The notes: generated from the letters alone by a model not told the origin. Shown: positions 1 through 8,454, counted from the stretch's first letter. The stretch: DNA of 64,000 bases from JAJYIW01 sp963781665 (GCA_963781665.1 CAWAGA010000002.1:3162001-3226000); one strand, 5' to 3'. Program-made: numbers and translations.

Positions 1-276
1 CGTTACCCGGCTAACCTCTCCGGTGGAGAGCAGCAGCGAGTGGCGATTGCTCGCTCTCTGGCGACCGGGGCGCGTGTGTTATTGGCGGATGAGCCTACCG
101 GCAATTTGGACAAGGACAACGGTGTGAAGGTGGTAGACATCCTGGCTCAACTGGCACACGAGCAAGGGTATTGCGTGGTCATCGTCACCCACGATCTGGC
201 CATTGCTGAGCGATCTGACAAGGTTTGGCAAATGTCGGATGGCATTTTAGCTGAGAAACAGCCCATAGCACAATAA
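1..276 (+). CDS. ABC transporter ATP-binding protein, C-terminal part (cut by window edge)
   Basis: The reading frame is open from base 1. It begins inside the family signature (RYPANLSGGEQQRVAIAR), followed by Walker B (VLLADEPTGNLD) and the H-loop (VTHD). This is the C-terminal third of an ATPase of the LolD/MacB type, which normally powers an FtsX-like permease for lipoprotein or drug export. It is a close paralogue of the complete ATPase at 5865-6539: about nine in ten residues match over the shared part until the last few. The downstream neighbour at 409 belongs to a different kind of cluster, so its partner permease must lie upstream, outside the window. There is a 132-base gap before the next gene. 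Confidence 0.9.
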   Translation, partial: RYPANLSGGEQQRVAIARSLATGARVLLADEPTGNLDKDNGVKVVDILAQLAHEQGYCVVIVTHDLAIAERSDKVWQMSDGILAEKQPIAQ

Positions 277-408
277 AGTATGTATTGGCATACCACATAT
301 AAGGCAAAATGAATGGATCCAGGCGAAAAATAAGCGAATTCCGCCGTTATCATCACCCTTCCGGGGTGAATATGCTGACAAATTTTTTCGACGTGGATTA
401 CTGACTCA

Positions 409-1062
409 ATGCAAAAACTGAAAAAAACGCGCCTGATGATGATCGGTGGGATTACCTTTATCGCCCTGTTTTTTCTATCCCTTGGCTTATCCCAAACCAG
501 GCTTTTACCAGGAGCGAAAATTACGCTTGTTGCTGGAGGCTCAAACGTCTCGGGGACATCAAAAACCAGCGTTCCATTCACCTCGCCCGGTGATTCAGGT
601 ACCACATCAACTTTTACTCCCAATGCATCGCCCTGGACCATTGTGGCTGTAAAAATTATCCTGGGAATAATCGCCACCTCCGGGATAATTCTTTTGATCA
701 TTCGTTTTCAAGGTGCAAAAGCCAGGCAAACATCGCCACTCATGCGCCTGGCCGACCAGGCACAGGAAGCCTTAAATAAACTTGAAGAGGGTGGGGATCT
801 CAGAAATATCGTGCTGCGGTGTTATTATGAGATGACAAAAATATTACTTGAAAAGAAAAGTATGAAACGCGAGAAATCTATGACTCCACGCGAGTTTGAG
901 ACGGAATTAATTGCGAAAGACCTCCCGGTCGAATCAGTCAAGATGCTCACTCGATTATTCGAAGAAGTTCGTTATGGATCGACGGTTCCAGGCGATCGAG
1001 AAGAACGGATGGCAACCAGCAGTTTGACCGCCATTATTGAAGCCTGTCAGGAAAAAGAATGA
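409..1062 (+). CDS. DUF4129 domain membrane protein
   Basis: A 217-residue protein with a hydrophobic segment near residues 10-28 and a second near 78-99, then a soluble C-terminal part. That part carries the DUF4129 pattern: a helical region ending in MTPREFE, then a leucine-rich stretch and a VRYGS-like motif. DUF4129 proteins usually sit beside DUF58 proteins and MoxR AAA+ ATPases, and some are fused to transglutaminase-like domains. Their function is poorly defined but probably concerns the cell envelope. The gene overlaps the next one by four bases, so the two are probably translationally coupled. No good ribosome-binding site precedes this ATG. The usual MoxR partner is not present in the window. 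Confidence 0.8.
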   Translation: MQKLKKTRLMMIGGITFIALFFLSLGLSQTRLLPGAKITLVAGGSNVSGTSKTSVPFTSPGDSGTTSTFTPNASPWTIVAVKIILGIIATSGIILLIIRFQGAKARQTSPLMRLADQAQEALNKLEEGGDLRNIVLRCYYEMTKILLEKKSMKREKSMTPREFETELIAKDLPVESVKMLTRLFEEVRYGSTVPGDREERMATSSLTAIIEACQEKE

Positions 1063-1754
1063 AAGAGAACCAAAAACCCAATAGGCGGTGGTATCTATGG
1101 CTGTTGGTGATATTTCCGCTCTTGGGTGTTATCCTTCTGAGTGGCAACAGTGTTCGCGATAGGATCATTTTACCGGTAGAATTTTACCTCTGGCAAATTG
1201 TACAATCGATCAAAAATGTCCCTCAAGCTACTTTTTGGATCATTTTTTGTGGGATATCTGTGGTGTTTATCCTCCACAGCCTTACGTCCAGAACTAGTAA
1301 AAAGGTTCAAGTAAAAGAGGAAGAAGAACAAAGTAAGGGGGGGAGAAGAGTCACATTCTGGAGCAACCAAATAGGCATGATGCATAAGGGGAATTTCTCA
1401 CGGGTACAATTTGCAAAAATCTTTAGCAAGCTAATCTTAGATGTATTAACTTATAACGGTGAGATTGACCTGACCACCTATGAGGAGGAATTGCGAGAAG
1501 GAAAGCTTGAGGTCCCATATGAACTTCTGTTGTATCTCAAACCACACAACAGGCAACTGGATGAGCTTCAATCTCCGGGCCTTTTGTCAAGGATTAAGGT
1601 TGGGATAACCGGATTATTTTCTCCAGAAAAGCCGAAATTATCCAGCGAAAATAACGCTTCTCCAGGTGGATTGATTGAGCCGGGTTTATTTTTCTCGGTT
1701 AATTATCTTGAAAAAGAAGTGGGGATTGATCACCACCAAAATGAAAAAAGATAA
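1059..1754 (+). CDS. hypothetical membrane protein in the DUF4129/DUF58 cluster
   Basis: A 231-residue protein starting in an ATGA overlap with the DUF4129 gene. Two hydrophobic segments are visible, at about residues 11-31 and 55-76. They are followed by a charged, Lys/Glu-rich linker and a soluble C-terminal half without a motif I recognise. The position between DUF4129 and DUF58 genes, with only five bases before the DUF58 start, indicates one operon. The function is unknown. It may be an accessory subunit of the same membrane complex, which I infer from position only. Confidence 0.7.
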   Translation: MKENQKPNRRWYLWLLVIFPLLGVILLSGNSVRDRIILPVEFYLWQIVQSIKNVPQATFWIIFCGISVVFILHSLTSRTSKKVQVKEEEEQSKGGRRVTFWSNQIGMMHKGNFSRVQFAKIFSKLILDVLTYNGEIDLTTYEEELREGKLEVPYELLLYLKPHNRQLDELQSPGLLSRIKVGITGLFSPEKPKLSSENNASPGGLIEPGLFFSVNYLEKEVGIDHHQNEKR

Positions 1755-1759
1755 GCTTC

Positions 1760-3046
1760 ATGTCGCGTAGGATCACGCTCCTGGCATGCGTGCTTTACTG
1801 CCTGCTGCTGGCTGGATTTATCGCTTTAAACTCCAACCTGGTCGTTTTAACGCTTCCTCTTGCCATCTATCTGGTGGTGGCCCTATATTTTGGGCCAGAA
1901 ACGATCTCATTATCCATTAACCGATCAATAAGCACAGAATATATTTCTCCAGGTAAGCCGGTTAAGGTGACCTTGAGGATCACCAATCACGGTTCAGCGA
2001 TCGATGAGCTTTTGATTAAGGACGAGATACCCGCCGGATTAAAAATGATCGAAGGGGAAAGCAAGGTGTTGATCTCCCTGCGACCAGGAGGGTCTTATGA
2101 GTTTAACTATACTCTTACAGGTGAACGCGGTAATTTTATTTTCGATCAGGTTCCAATTACAATGGGTGACGCTCTCGGGATATTTCGCCAAAAAACAATT
2201 CTATCAGCGAAAGGCCGTTTGATGATAACGCCTGAGTTGAAACAGCTCAGGCGAGTCATGGTCCGCCCCAGGCGCACACGCGATCAATTCGGTCCTATTC
2301 CGGCGCGACAGGGAGGTTCGGGAATAGATTTCTTCGGTGTGCGCGAATACCAGCCTGGAGATCCCCAGCGCTGGATCAACTGGAAAGTGGCTGCCCGATT
2401 TGAACAAACCTTATTTATCAACGAATTTGAACTGGAGCGGATTGCCGATGTCGGACTGGTGTTGGACGCCCGCTCGCAAAGTGACATTCCGGCTCCTGGC
2501 AGATCCCTATTTGAATATTCTATTCAGGTCACGGCTTCATTAGCGGATGCCTTTATCCGCAACGGAAACCGGGTGGGTCTGTTGATTTATGGCCACTATC
2601 AGGAAAAAACCTTTCCTGGTTATGGTAAAGTGCAACGAGACCGGATTCTGCGCGCTTTGGCCAATGCTAAGACGTCCAACAACCTGGCGTTGCAAAGTCT
2701 CAATTATTTGTCCACCCGTTTCTTTCCAGCCCACTCCCAAATCGTTTTGATCAGCCCATTGAGCGATCCTGATATACCGGTCCTAAGCCAATTACGCGCC
2801 CTGGGTTACTCTCTTCTGCTGGTCAGCCCTGACCCGGTCTCGTTCGAAGCCCGGATGTACCCAAAGAACGAAGTGGTTGATCTGGCGCGGCGCATGGCTT
2901 TCATCGAACGAGTCTTGTTGTTACGTAAATTGCAACGGGCCGGAATGCAAACGATTGATTGGGATGTCTCCAAACCTTTCGACCAGGTAGCCCATACCAT
3001 TCTGGGTCATCTCCCTCCGGAAAATCAAGGAGTGGGGTTGATTTAA
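1760..3046 (+). CDS. DUF58 domain-containing protein
   Basis: A 428-residue protein with two N-terminal hydrophobic segments (about 5-22 and 25-45), then a domain resembling the beta-rich extracellular part of DUF58 proteins. The DUF58 signature comes next: FFGVREYQPGDPQRWINWK, then FINEFELERIADVGLVLD, which starts a VWA-like fold. DUF58 proteins are typically encoded with MoxR ATPases and DUF4129 proteins and are thought to act in envelope processes, although the mechanism is not established. The stop codon shares a base with the next start, which supports a four-gene operon (409-3549). Length is normal for the family. Confidence 0.9.
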   Translation: MSRRITLLACVLYCLLLAGFIALNSNLVVLTLPLAIYLVVALYFGPETISLSINRSISTEYISPGKPVKVTLRITNHGSAIDELLIKDEIPAGLKMIEGESKVLISLRPGGSYEFNYTLTGERGNFIFDQVPITMGDALGIFRQKTILSAKGRLMITPELKQLRRVMVRPRRTRDQFGPIPARQGGSGIDFFGVREYQPGDPQRWINWKVAARFEQTLFINEFELERIADVGLVLDARSQSDIPAPGRSLFEYSIQVTASLADAFIRNGNRVGLLIYGHYQEKTFPGYGKVQRDRILRALANAKTSNNLALQSLNYLSTRFFPAHSQIVLISPLSDPDIPVLSQLRALGYSLLLVSPDPVSFEARMYPKNEVVDLARRMAFIERVLLLRKLQRAGMQTIDWDVSKPFDQVAHTILGHLPPENQGVGLI

Positions 3047-3549
3047 TGATGAGGTCGGGTTGGATCGTGTGTGGTTGTATTGCTCTCGCAACGATAGGGT
3101 TAATTATCGGGTCCCCTTTTCATAGCATACCGGCAGTCTCCTTAACCATCTCCGTGATTGGAATCCTTTGGTTGGTGGCGGTCATCCGTCGATACCAGCG
3201 AATTTCCTCCCTCTCATTTGTAATCTTTCTCTTTTTGGCTGCTTATGCGGCCTGGAAGGGGACTTTGTCAGAACTGGCGCTGCTGGTGGTGATCGCCTCG
3301 CTCTCAGCCTGGGATCTGGCTGCCATGCGTTCTCGTTTTCTCCAGGTAAAACCTTCGGCTATGGGTCAGGGGTTGGAACACCAGCATTTGGTTCGGCTGG
3401 CGATCATCGATAGTGCAGCCCTGATAGTAGGTGGGGCGGCATTGGTCATAAAACTTCAGGTTGGATTTATGGTTATTCTAGGATTAAGTTCCGTGGTTAT
3501 CTGGGGATTAAGCCACCTTGTGCTTAATCTGCGACGATTGAGCGATTAG
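3046..3549 (+). CDS. small multi-spanning membrane protein, function unknown
   Basis: A 167-residue protein. The ATG at 3046 overlaps the last base of the DUF58 stop codon, and a second ATG follows immediately at 3049. An upstream in-frame start near 2959 would lie inside the DUF58 gene and is less likely. Almost the whole protein is hydrophobic: about six membrane segments at residues 5-22, 26-44, 52-70, 72-90, 113-133 and 137-155. No enzymatic motif is visible. It ends the DUF4129/DUF58 operon. Homologues in such clusters are usually annotated only as hypothetical membrane proteins. Confidence 0.7.
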   Translation: MMRSGWIVCGCIALATIGLIIGSPFHSIPAVSLTISVIGILWLVAVIRRYQRISSLSFVIFLFLAAYAAWKGTLSELALLVVIASLSAWDLAAMRSRFLQVKPSAMGQGLEHQHLVRLAIIDSAALIVGGAALVIKLQVGFMVILGLSSVVIWGLSHLVLNLRRLSD

Positions 3550-3934
3550 AAAGGCGGTATGTAGGACTTGCATGGAGTTTCCCCCGTTATCAGACAAGTG
3601 GAATGCGAGTCTCCAGGCAACCCTGCGTTAATATTTCCTCAATCAACAATTGTAAGAAAAGCTGGTTTGAAGCTCCACAGCTTTATCCAATGGGCAACAC
3701 TTTGGTTTCTAAACAGACCAATACTATCCGGAGAGATGCGCTAACGTCCGCTGGAACTCTCTTGAGTGATTTCCAAATTATAGGGCAATTTAATTGTCAT
3801 TGAGCTGATTAGTGATTACGTAAACCTCATTGTTATAGAACCGAAGCAGGTTAAAAATTGGGATTATCATCTCGTTGAAGTTTTCTTCTAGCTGATGAAT
3901 GAGGTTGTTCCCCATGGATTTTCGGCTAGTTACT
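3550..3934. other. intergenic, nothing recognised
   Basis: A 385-base stretch between the end of the DUF58 operon and the convergent GNAT remnant. It holds only short frames with no coding character. I see no RNA gene and no clear terminator. Confidence 0.5.
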
Positions 3935-4712
3935 CTACAGCCGAGCTATCACGACGACCATTTTTCCATACAGCACATATCCCACGCTCTTTGCTGTAGT
4001 CATCGACGCCAGGTTATCTGCCCGGCAAAAGGAAACGGCTTCTCCTCCGGTGGAAGTCATGTGGGCCGTAACAGCTGAAACGACCGTTTTGGCATAGCCG
4101 CGATTCCTGTATGGCGGTGCGGTCTCGACCGCCAGGTCTACCTCTCGATCTTCGATCAAACCGGTACGATGAGCATTGGCGACTGAGACGATACGCCTAT
4201 CTTCGACAATGCCATAGACAATGCCATAGACAATGCCATCGGGAAAGCACTGGGTTGGCAAGGAAAGCCCTTCGTAAGGCGGGATGCTCTCATCGCACAG
4301 GCGACGGCAATCCCCATGGTGGAAGGAAGCGCCTGACCAGGTCGTTGTTGCATGGAAACAACCTGCCCTCGTAAATCCCGCGGGAAGGTGGAAGGCCGAT
4401 CTGATAGCGGGCATCGTCGATACAGGCCCGAAGACTACCCAGCATTGCTGAATTGAACACATCCCCGGAACCGGGTGGTTTGGCTTGCAGCAGGTGGGTT
4501 AATGACGGCTTGCAGCCGGGCATGACGCTGAATGCAATCCCCCCATTACAGAAGAAGATGCCGTAAAGGGCATGGACGTAGCCGTATGATTGCTCCGGTC
4601 GCAGGCGACGAGGGGTTTCAACCATAACTACCTCTCCCGGCTCGATCACTGAGATATCGGTGTCCAAGACCACACCGAGGTATTTTCCGACCAGAGGAAA
4701 TAGGCTCATCAT
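3935..4712 (-). pseudogene. GNAT-family N-acetyltransferase, frameshifted
   Basis: Two overlapping minus-strand frames together make one GNAT acetyltransferase. The N-terminal half (starting MMSLFPLVGKYLG at 4712) runs to about 4300. The catalytic C-terminal half continues in another frame to 3935. The C-terminal half has the acetyl-CoA-binding pattern (APPYRNRGYAKTVVSAV) and the late motif DNLASMTTAKSVGY. The family transfers acetyl groups to amines, but the substrate is unknown. The reading frame is lost near 4300-4370, and a 12-base unit is repeated three times at 4205-4240. The family match is fairly clear. Whether the frameshift is real decay or a sequence error cannot be settled here. 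Confidence 0.7.
4205..4240 (-). repeat. three tandem copies of a 12-base unit within the GNAT gene
   Basis: GACAATGCCATA occurs twice and then once as GACAATGCCATC on the plus strand. On the minus strand this encodes the repeated peptide IVYG-IVYG-IVE. The unit is a multiple of three, so the repeat does not itself shift the frame. It looks like slipped-strand expansion. Confidence 0.85.
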
Positions 4713-4766
4713 TAACTACCAGTTTGTTTGAATTAAAAATTTTATTGCGGGATCTCTTTCTCCGAA

Positions 4767-5192
4767 TTAGCCCTTCCGTTGGGAGATGGGATGATCGGCA
4801 TTCAATTGAAGCAAATCCCACAAATTGCCGTATAGATCTGAAAACACCGCGACAAGACCGTATACCTCTTCTTTAGGGGGACGAACGAATTTTATTCCTT
4901 TAGCGACCATCTCAGTATAGTCCCGCCAAAAGTTATCGGTGTTCAGGAATAAAAAGACTCGCCCACCCGTCTGGTTGCCCACAAAGGGTTCCTGTTCGGG
5001 TTTGGAGGCTTTTGCAAGCAACACGGTGGTTCCTTCTGATCCTGGTGGGGCAACTACCACCCAACGTTTTTCTTGCTCTGGCTGGTATGTGTCTTCCACC
5101 AGGTTGAAATGAAGTTTCTGAGTATAAAAAGCAATAGCTTCATCGTAATCCTTGACCACAAGGGCCACATGCACGATCGATTGTTTCATCAT
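4767..5192 (-). CDS. VOC (glyoxalase/bleomycin-resistance) family protein
   Basis: A complete 141-residue protein with the typical VOC opening: SIVHVALVVKDYDEAIAFYT, including the conserved His of the first beta-alpha-beta module. A second module near residues 75-130 ends in VFSDLYGNLWDLLQ, where a Glu or Gln usually acts as a metal ligand. These small metal-dependent proteins include glyoxalase I, extradiol dioxygenases, fosfomycin- and bleomycin-resistance proteins and many of unknown substrate. The two neighbours are broken genes, so this may be the only working gene left between 3.9 and 5.8 kb. The specific reaction is unknown. Confidence 0.88.
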   Translation of the reverse strand: MMKQSIVHVALVVKDYDEAIAFYTQKLHFNLVEDTYQPEQEKRWVVVAPPGSEGTTVLLAKASKPEQEPFVGNQTGGRVFLFLNTDNFWRDYTEMVAKGIKFVRPPKEEVYGLVAVFSDLYGNLWDLLQLNADHPISQRKG

Positions 5193-5219
5193 TATTTCAG
5201 TTGCTCCCGAGGAAAAATC

Positions 5220-5780
5220 TTATTCATATACCTTTACTTTATGCGCCTTCATTATAAGGGTTGTTGGAATTAATTGAGCGCGGGGAACGCAATACCATTT
5301 TTCCGGGGCATAGTCTTGTTCCCGTGCAATATTCAGGTTTGGTTCACTTTCGATTAATCGGTCAATCACCAGCCCCGCATCACAGATGGCGTTGATAAAT
5401 GTCGAAAGTTTCCGTTGCCACAAAACCACTTCAACACCTCTCCAAGAAGGTTTCCTTTCAGGAGTCTCATCGAAATAGGTTTGGTTAATGAAATATTTAC
5501 CTGAAGCCGGATCGTATTCAAGACATTGGTAAGCGGGATGCTCCCAACTGAAGATAAATTGACCACCAGGCTTCTAGTACGAATTAATCAAGGACATCGT
5601 ACGGGTGATGTCAGGTGTCCAGCCTAGCGCATAAATTGAAATGACCAAATCAAAATGCGATTTTGGAATCCCAGGATCCTCATCCATGGATGATAAAACC
5701 AGATTGGCAGAAATGCTCTCCTGGGCTAATAATTCTCTTGTAAATTGCAGTTGTTTTTGCGAGATGTCGAGTCCCCATAG
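5220..5780 (-). pseudogene. class I SAM-dependent methyltransferase, 5'-truncated with an in-frame stop
   Basis: Reading from about 5780 downwards, the frame gives LWGLDISQKQLQF, then SHFDLVISIYALGW, which match post-I and motif II of Rossmann-fold methyltransferases. It is interrupted by TAG at 5574-5576. The same frame continues after the stop (KPGGQFIFSWEHPAYQC) to the end at 5220, and the two parts fit as one protein. The N-terminal SAM-binding Gly-rich loop is missing. The homology stops at about 5780, where plus-strand permease-like coding begins. It is therefore both truncated and stopped, a real pseudogene rather than a single sequencing error. Confidence 0.75.
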
Positions 5781-5855
5781 CTCGCCGGCTCGCTGATCGG
5801 GGCATTCACCGTCAGCAACAAGAAGCCGCTGGCACTCTTGCAGGTCAAGGAATAG
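5781..5855 (+). pseudogene. C-terminal stub of a gene upstream of the ABC ATPase (possible permease)
   Basis: From 5781 a plus-strand frame reads LAGSLIGAFTVSNKKPLALL and ends at TAG (5853-5855), ten bases before the ATPase start. It resembles the last membrane helix and tail of an FtsX/MacB-type permease. The frame meets a stop at 5778-5780, exactly where the opposite-strand methyltransferase homology begins, so this is a rearrangement junction. Identification as a permease is an inference from a short stretch and from the neighbouring ATPase. Confidence 0.45.
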
Positions 5856-5864
5856 GAGTATACG

Positions 5865-6539
5865 ATGGCGGAACTCAAGCTGGAAAAAGTCAGCTACCGT
5901 TACAAAGGCGGGGAGCGCAACGTGGTGGACGGCGTCACCTGTACCTTCAGCGGAGGACGGCTCAATGCCGTGGCCGGGCCTTCCGGCAGCGGCAAGACCA
6001 CGCTGCTCTCGCTCCTGGCCGGGCTGGATGCGCCTACTCAAGGGCAAATTTTCATCGACGGCGAATCCCTGGCCGGGTTGGACCTGGATCGCTACCGCAG
6101 GGAACGGGTTTCGATGATCTTTCAAGCTTTCCAACTTTTCCCCCTCCTGACCGCCCTGGAAAATGTGTGCTTCCCCATGCAGCTCAACGGAATGCCAAAG
6201 AGCGAAATCCTGGAGAAAGGCAAAGCTTTCTTAATCTCGGTCGGAATAACCGAAGATAAATTCAAGCGTTACCCGGCCAACCTATCCGGCGGCGAGCAGC
6301 AACGTGTGGCGATTGCCCGCTCACTGGCGACCGGGGCGCGGGTGCTGCTGGCGGATGAGCCCACTGGAAACCTGGACAGGGACAACGGCGGGAAGGTCGT
6401 GGATATCCTGGCCAGGCTGGCCCACGAGCAGGGGTACTGCGTCATCATCGTCACCCATGATCCCGCTATCGCTGAGCGGTCCGATAAGGTCTGGCGGATG
6501 AGCGATGGCGTGTTGACAGAACAAAAGATCAATTCTTAA
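5865..6539 (+). CDS. ABC transporter ATP-binding protein (LolD/MacB type)
   Basis: A complete 224-residue ATPase. Walker A is GPSGSGKTTLLSLLAG, the Q-loop region is SMIFQAFQLFPLLTALENV, the signature is LSGGEQQRVAIARSLA, Walker B is VLLADEPTGNLD and the H-loop is VTHD. GGAG lies just before the ATG. Proteins of this type energise FtsX-like permeases in lipoprotein export or efflux. No complete permease is present: only a stub remains upstream (5781-5855) and coding scraps downstream (6981-7129). The ATPase may be an orphan. It is a paralogue of the one cut off at the left edge of the window. Confidence 0.93.
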   Translation: MAELKLEKVSYRYKGGERNVVDGVTCTFSGGRLNAVAGPSGSGKTTLLSLLAGLDAPTQGQIFIDGESLAGLDLDRYRRERVSMIFQAFQLFPLLTALENVCFPMQLNGMPKSEILEKGKAFLISVGITEDKFKRYPANLSGGEQQRVAIARSLATGARVLLADEPTGNLDRDNGGKVVDILARLAHEQGYCVIIVTHDPAIAERSDKVWRMSDGVLTEQKINS

Positions 6540-6588
6540 AAAGACAGAAGTCGATCACGATGGTGTGAATTGGGCTTTTGCCCGGTGA

Positions 6589-7056
6589 TTATTCGAGCCA
6601 ATCCTCGAGCACCAACCCGGCCAAATCGATTAACCAGCGGAAATGTTTTTGGTTATGGGTCAACACCGGCGCATTTCGATCCAGTGCAATACTGGCGATT
6701 TGCAGATCAAGATCATCGATGACCTCTCCGGATTGCTGAAGCTGTGGTTTGAGCTGGCCAAACCGCCTGGCAGCCCACTCATCATAGGGCAGAATAGTCG
6801 CAGCTGCGAAAAGCACATCCAGGCGGGCAATATTTTCTCTATGCCGCTGAGATTTGGATGCCTCATGGACCAGTTCGCCAACGCTGACAGCAGTAATCGC
6901 CAGCTCCTCATCCGGGTAGGCATAGCCGGCGAGGTTCAACCTGGCCCGCAGGAGCGCCACACAGTGATCGCTAATTGGGGATCGACACCACGGTCTATCA
7001 AGAGATGACCAAGGAGGTGCATGCCTGCGCCTTGCTGGTGGATGCGGATGGGCCAT
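6589..7056 (-). CDS. PIN-domain (VapC-like) toxin, N-terminus disrupted
   Basis: The body of the protein matches VapC-type PIN ribonucleases: ITAVSVGELVHEA (conserved acidic residue of strand 2), LPYDEWAARRFGQL, GEVIDDLDLQIASIAL (second acidic cluster) and VLTHNQKHFRWLIDLAGLVLEDW. The first strand, with the first catalytic Asp, should open the protein. Here the frame instead starts with an atypical, Pro/Arg-rich stretch. LLIDRG occurs in another frame at this point. Plus-strand coding that does not belong to this gene begins near 6981, so the 5' end seems to have been lost or shifted. No antitoxin gene lies next to it. It is probably non-functional, but the domain is clear. Confidence 0.65.
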   Translation of the reverse strand: MAHPHPPARRRHAPPWSSLDRPWCRSPISDHCVALLRARLNLAGYAYPDEELAITAVSVGELVHEASKSQRHRENIARLDVLFAAATILPYDEWAARRFGQLKPQLQQSGEVIDDLDLQIASIALDRNAPVLTHNQKHFRWLIDLAGLVLEDWLE

Positions 7057-7129
7057 GGTAGTTTAAGAGACTAATCAGGAGGGAACCGTGAAAGGGACAA
7101 ATCTCAAAAAAACCCTTCTGGTTATTTAA
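6981..7129 (+). pseudogene. remains of an interrupted operon: one gene end and one gene start
   Basis: A plus-strand frame reads IDTTVYQEMTKEVHACALL and stops at TAG (7059-7061), like the tail of a protein. After it comes a strong ribosome-binding site (AGGAGG) and a GTG at 7088 opening MKGTNLKKTLLV, which stops at 7129 where brnA begins on the other strand. The arrangement looks like a gene end, a ribosome-binding site and the next gene start, both cut by neighbouring toxin modules. I infer that they belonged with the ABC ATPase at 5865. Neither product can be identified. Confidence 0.35.
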
Positions 7130-7376
7130 TTGCAGTCAATTCTTCTCGTACCACTCGTCGTAAGATATCTTCCAGGGGTTCTTGTTGCCTGGTAATATAT
7201 TCCCTAAGCGCCTGGTTGATTAGCGTCTGATAGTTTCCACCTCCCAACGCATCGACTTCCTTGCGAAACCAGTTCAAGATATCATCATCAATGCGGATGG
7301 TAATCCGTGTTTTCCCAGTGGAAACCGGAATCACTGCCCCCCGTTTTCCTTTTGTGAAATCGTATTCATTTTTCAT
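7122..7376 (-). CDS. brnA: BrnA-like antitoxin
   Basis: An 84-residue protein. I chose the ATG at 7376 (MKNEYDFTKGKRGAV) rather than the longer frame. This is the usual start of BrnA proteins, and it overlaps the end of brnT by 11 bases. The middle, ITIRIDDDILNWFRKEVDAL, and the following YQTLINQALREYI form the ribbon-helix-helix DNA-binding and dimerisation region of BrnA. It is known to neutralise BrnT and to repress the operon. It is the second gene of the pair, transcribed with brnT. A direct role as autorepressor is family knowledge and was not tested here. Confidence 0.9.
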   Translation of the reverse strand: MKNEYDFTKGKRGAVIPVSTGKTRITIRIDDDILNWFRKEVDALGGGNYQTLINQALREYITRQQEPLEDILRRVVREELTAIK

Positions 7377-7638
7377 AGGATTTATAGACTTTCCGTTCAT
7401 TGGCTGTGGCTTTACGGGCTGAAATAATCCGGATGATATCGCCTCGCCAGGTATAAACTATTACCAATATTTGTCCTAAAGTATCCATGCCGATGGTAAT
7501 AAAGCGCTCTTCGTCTGGATGCTCATCGGCAATTGTGATGGCTGCTTCATCCTCAAAAACAGCTACAGCGTCTGCAAATTGAACTCCATGTTTTTGCAGG
7601 TTTGCCTTGGCTTTGTGAGGATCCCATTGAAATGTCAT
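7366..7638 (-). CDS. brnT: BrnT-like ribonuclease toxin
   Basis: A 90-residue protein with the BrnT pattern: FQWDPHKAKANLQKHGVQFA at the N-terminus, VFEDE, then RFITIGMDTLGQILVIVYTW and RIISARKATANERKVYKSYE at the C-terminus. BrnT is a RelE-fold endoribonuclease toxin, inhibited by BrnA. Gene order (toxin first, antitoxin second) and the short overlap are typical. Length is normal and the reading frame is intact, so this looks like a functional toxin-antitoxin module. It sits in an eroded stretch beside a damaged PIN toxin gene. Confidence 0.92.
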   Translation of the reverse strand: MTFQWDPHKAKANLQKHGVQFADAVAVFEDEAAITIADEHPDEERFITIGMDTLGQILVIVYTWRGDIIRIISARKATANERKVYKSYEK

Positions 7639-8454
7639 TATGGTTAATTATATGCACAATTGTACACAGAAGCAAGGGGGTTTTACCTCTAGGACCACAA
7701 TTAATTGATCTCCCCAGAGAAGATCTAATGAGATCACGCAATAATATCCGCTCACAAAGATCTAAGCTTTAGGATAAGTCGGGACAAATATCCCGAGCTC
7801 GACGGGACAATTGTCTATCGCAATTTCACCCATCTTCTGCTAAGATAGTATCAACCTGTTCGTTCAGGCGCCAATTTCATAATCTGTTCAAATCATACGT
7901 TGGCCGGTCAAAGATCCCGCAGGAGCTTTGTTCCGGTCGTTCTGTTTTAACGACCATTTATACTCACGAAAAGTTATGCGCATAGCTATTATCCGAATAT
8001 GAATTTGACTGTTCAGTCCAACAAAAGGTTTTGAGGTAAGCTCGTTCTGACGAATTTCGACGAACTATTCTCGGTTCTCGAGCTTCGTCTTCATGGGGGT
8101 CTGTGGATGGCCAACTGAATACTCTGTGAACCATACGTCGGCCGGTGTGCTTCCTCCAGGAGGGTAGTGTGCCGGCCTTTTTTGTTCTTTGACAAACAGC
8201 TCCCTTGCAGGGCGTCCAATCTTGGTTGGCGGTAGCCGCTGTCCCTTACTCCGGGGATGGGTCGTGAGAAGCGCTGATAAAGTCGCCTGCAAGGACCAAG
8301 GCTCATAACATGGAAAACATCGATCATTTCGGGCATTGAATATTTGAGAGTTGAATAAATGAAAGGGGGAAATCGATCGGTTCACTGACTTTACCTGCGT
8401 TAACTGAAAAATTACTTCTACAGAAAAGAATATTCATCATTCGAAAGGAAAAAA
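7639..8454. other. long non-coding stretch with two related GGCCGG-type motifs
   Basis: 816 bases with no convincing gene. Frames on the minus strand near 8065-8385 have no coding character. The string CATACGT-T/C-GGCCGGT occurs twice, near 7896 and 8133. The second copy begins the hairpin annotated at 8140-8183. No RNA family was recognised. Confidence 0.45.
8140..8183 (+). terminator. hairpin followed by six T
   Basis: GGCCGG at 8140-8145 pairs with CCGGCC at 8172-8177. Several G-T and Watson-Crick pairs extend the stem inwards, and a run of six T follows at 8178-8183. It has the form of an intrinsic terminator on the plus strand, but no gene ends just upstream. It may instead belong to a small transcript or to a leader of the gene at 8455. 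Confidence 0.5.

Noticed and set aside
4205..4240. CRISPR-like repeat
   Set aside because: The units are contiguous, 12 bases long and without spacers: a coding tandem repeat.
8065..8385. minus-strand open frame of 106 residues
   Set aside because: No known motif, no ribosome-binding site, and it spans the terminator-like hairpin at 8140-8183.
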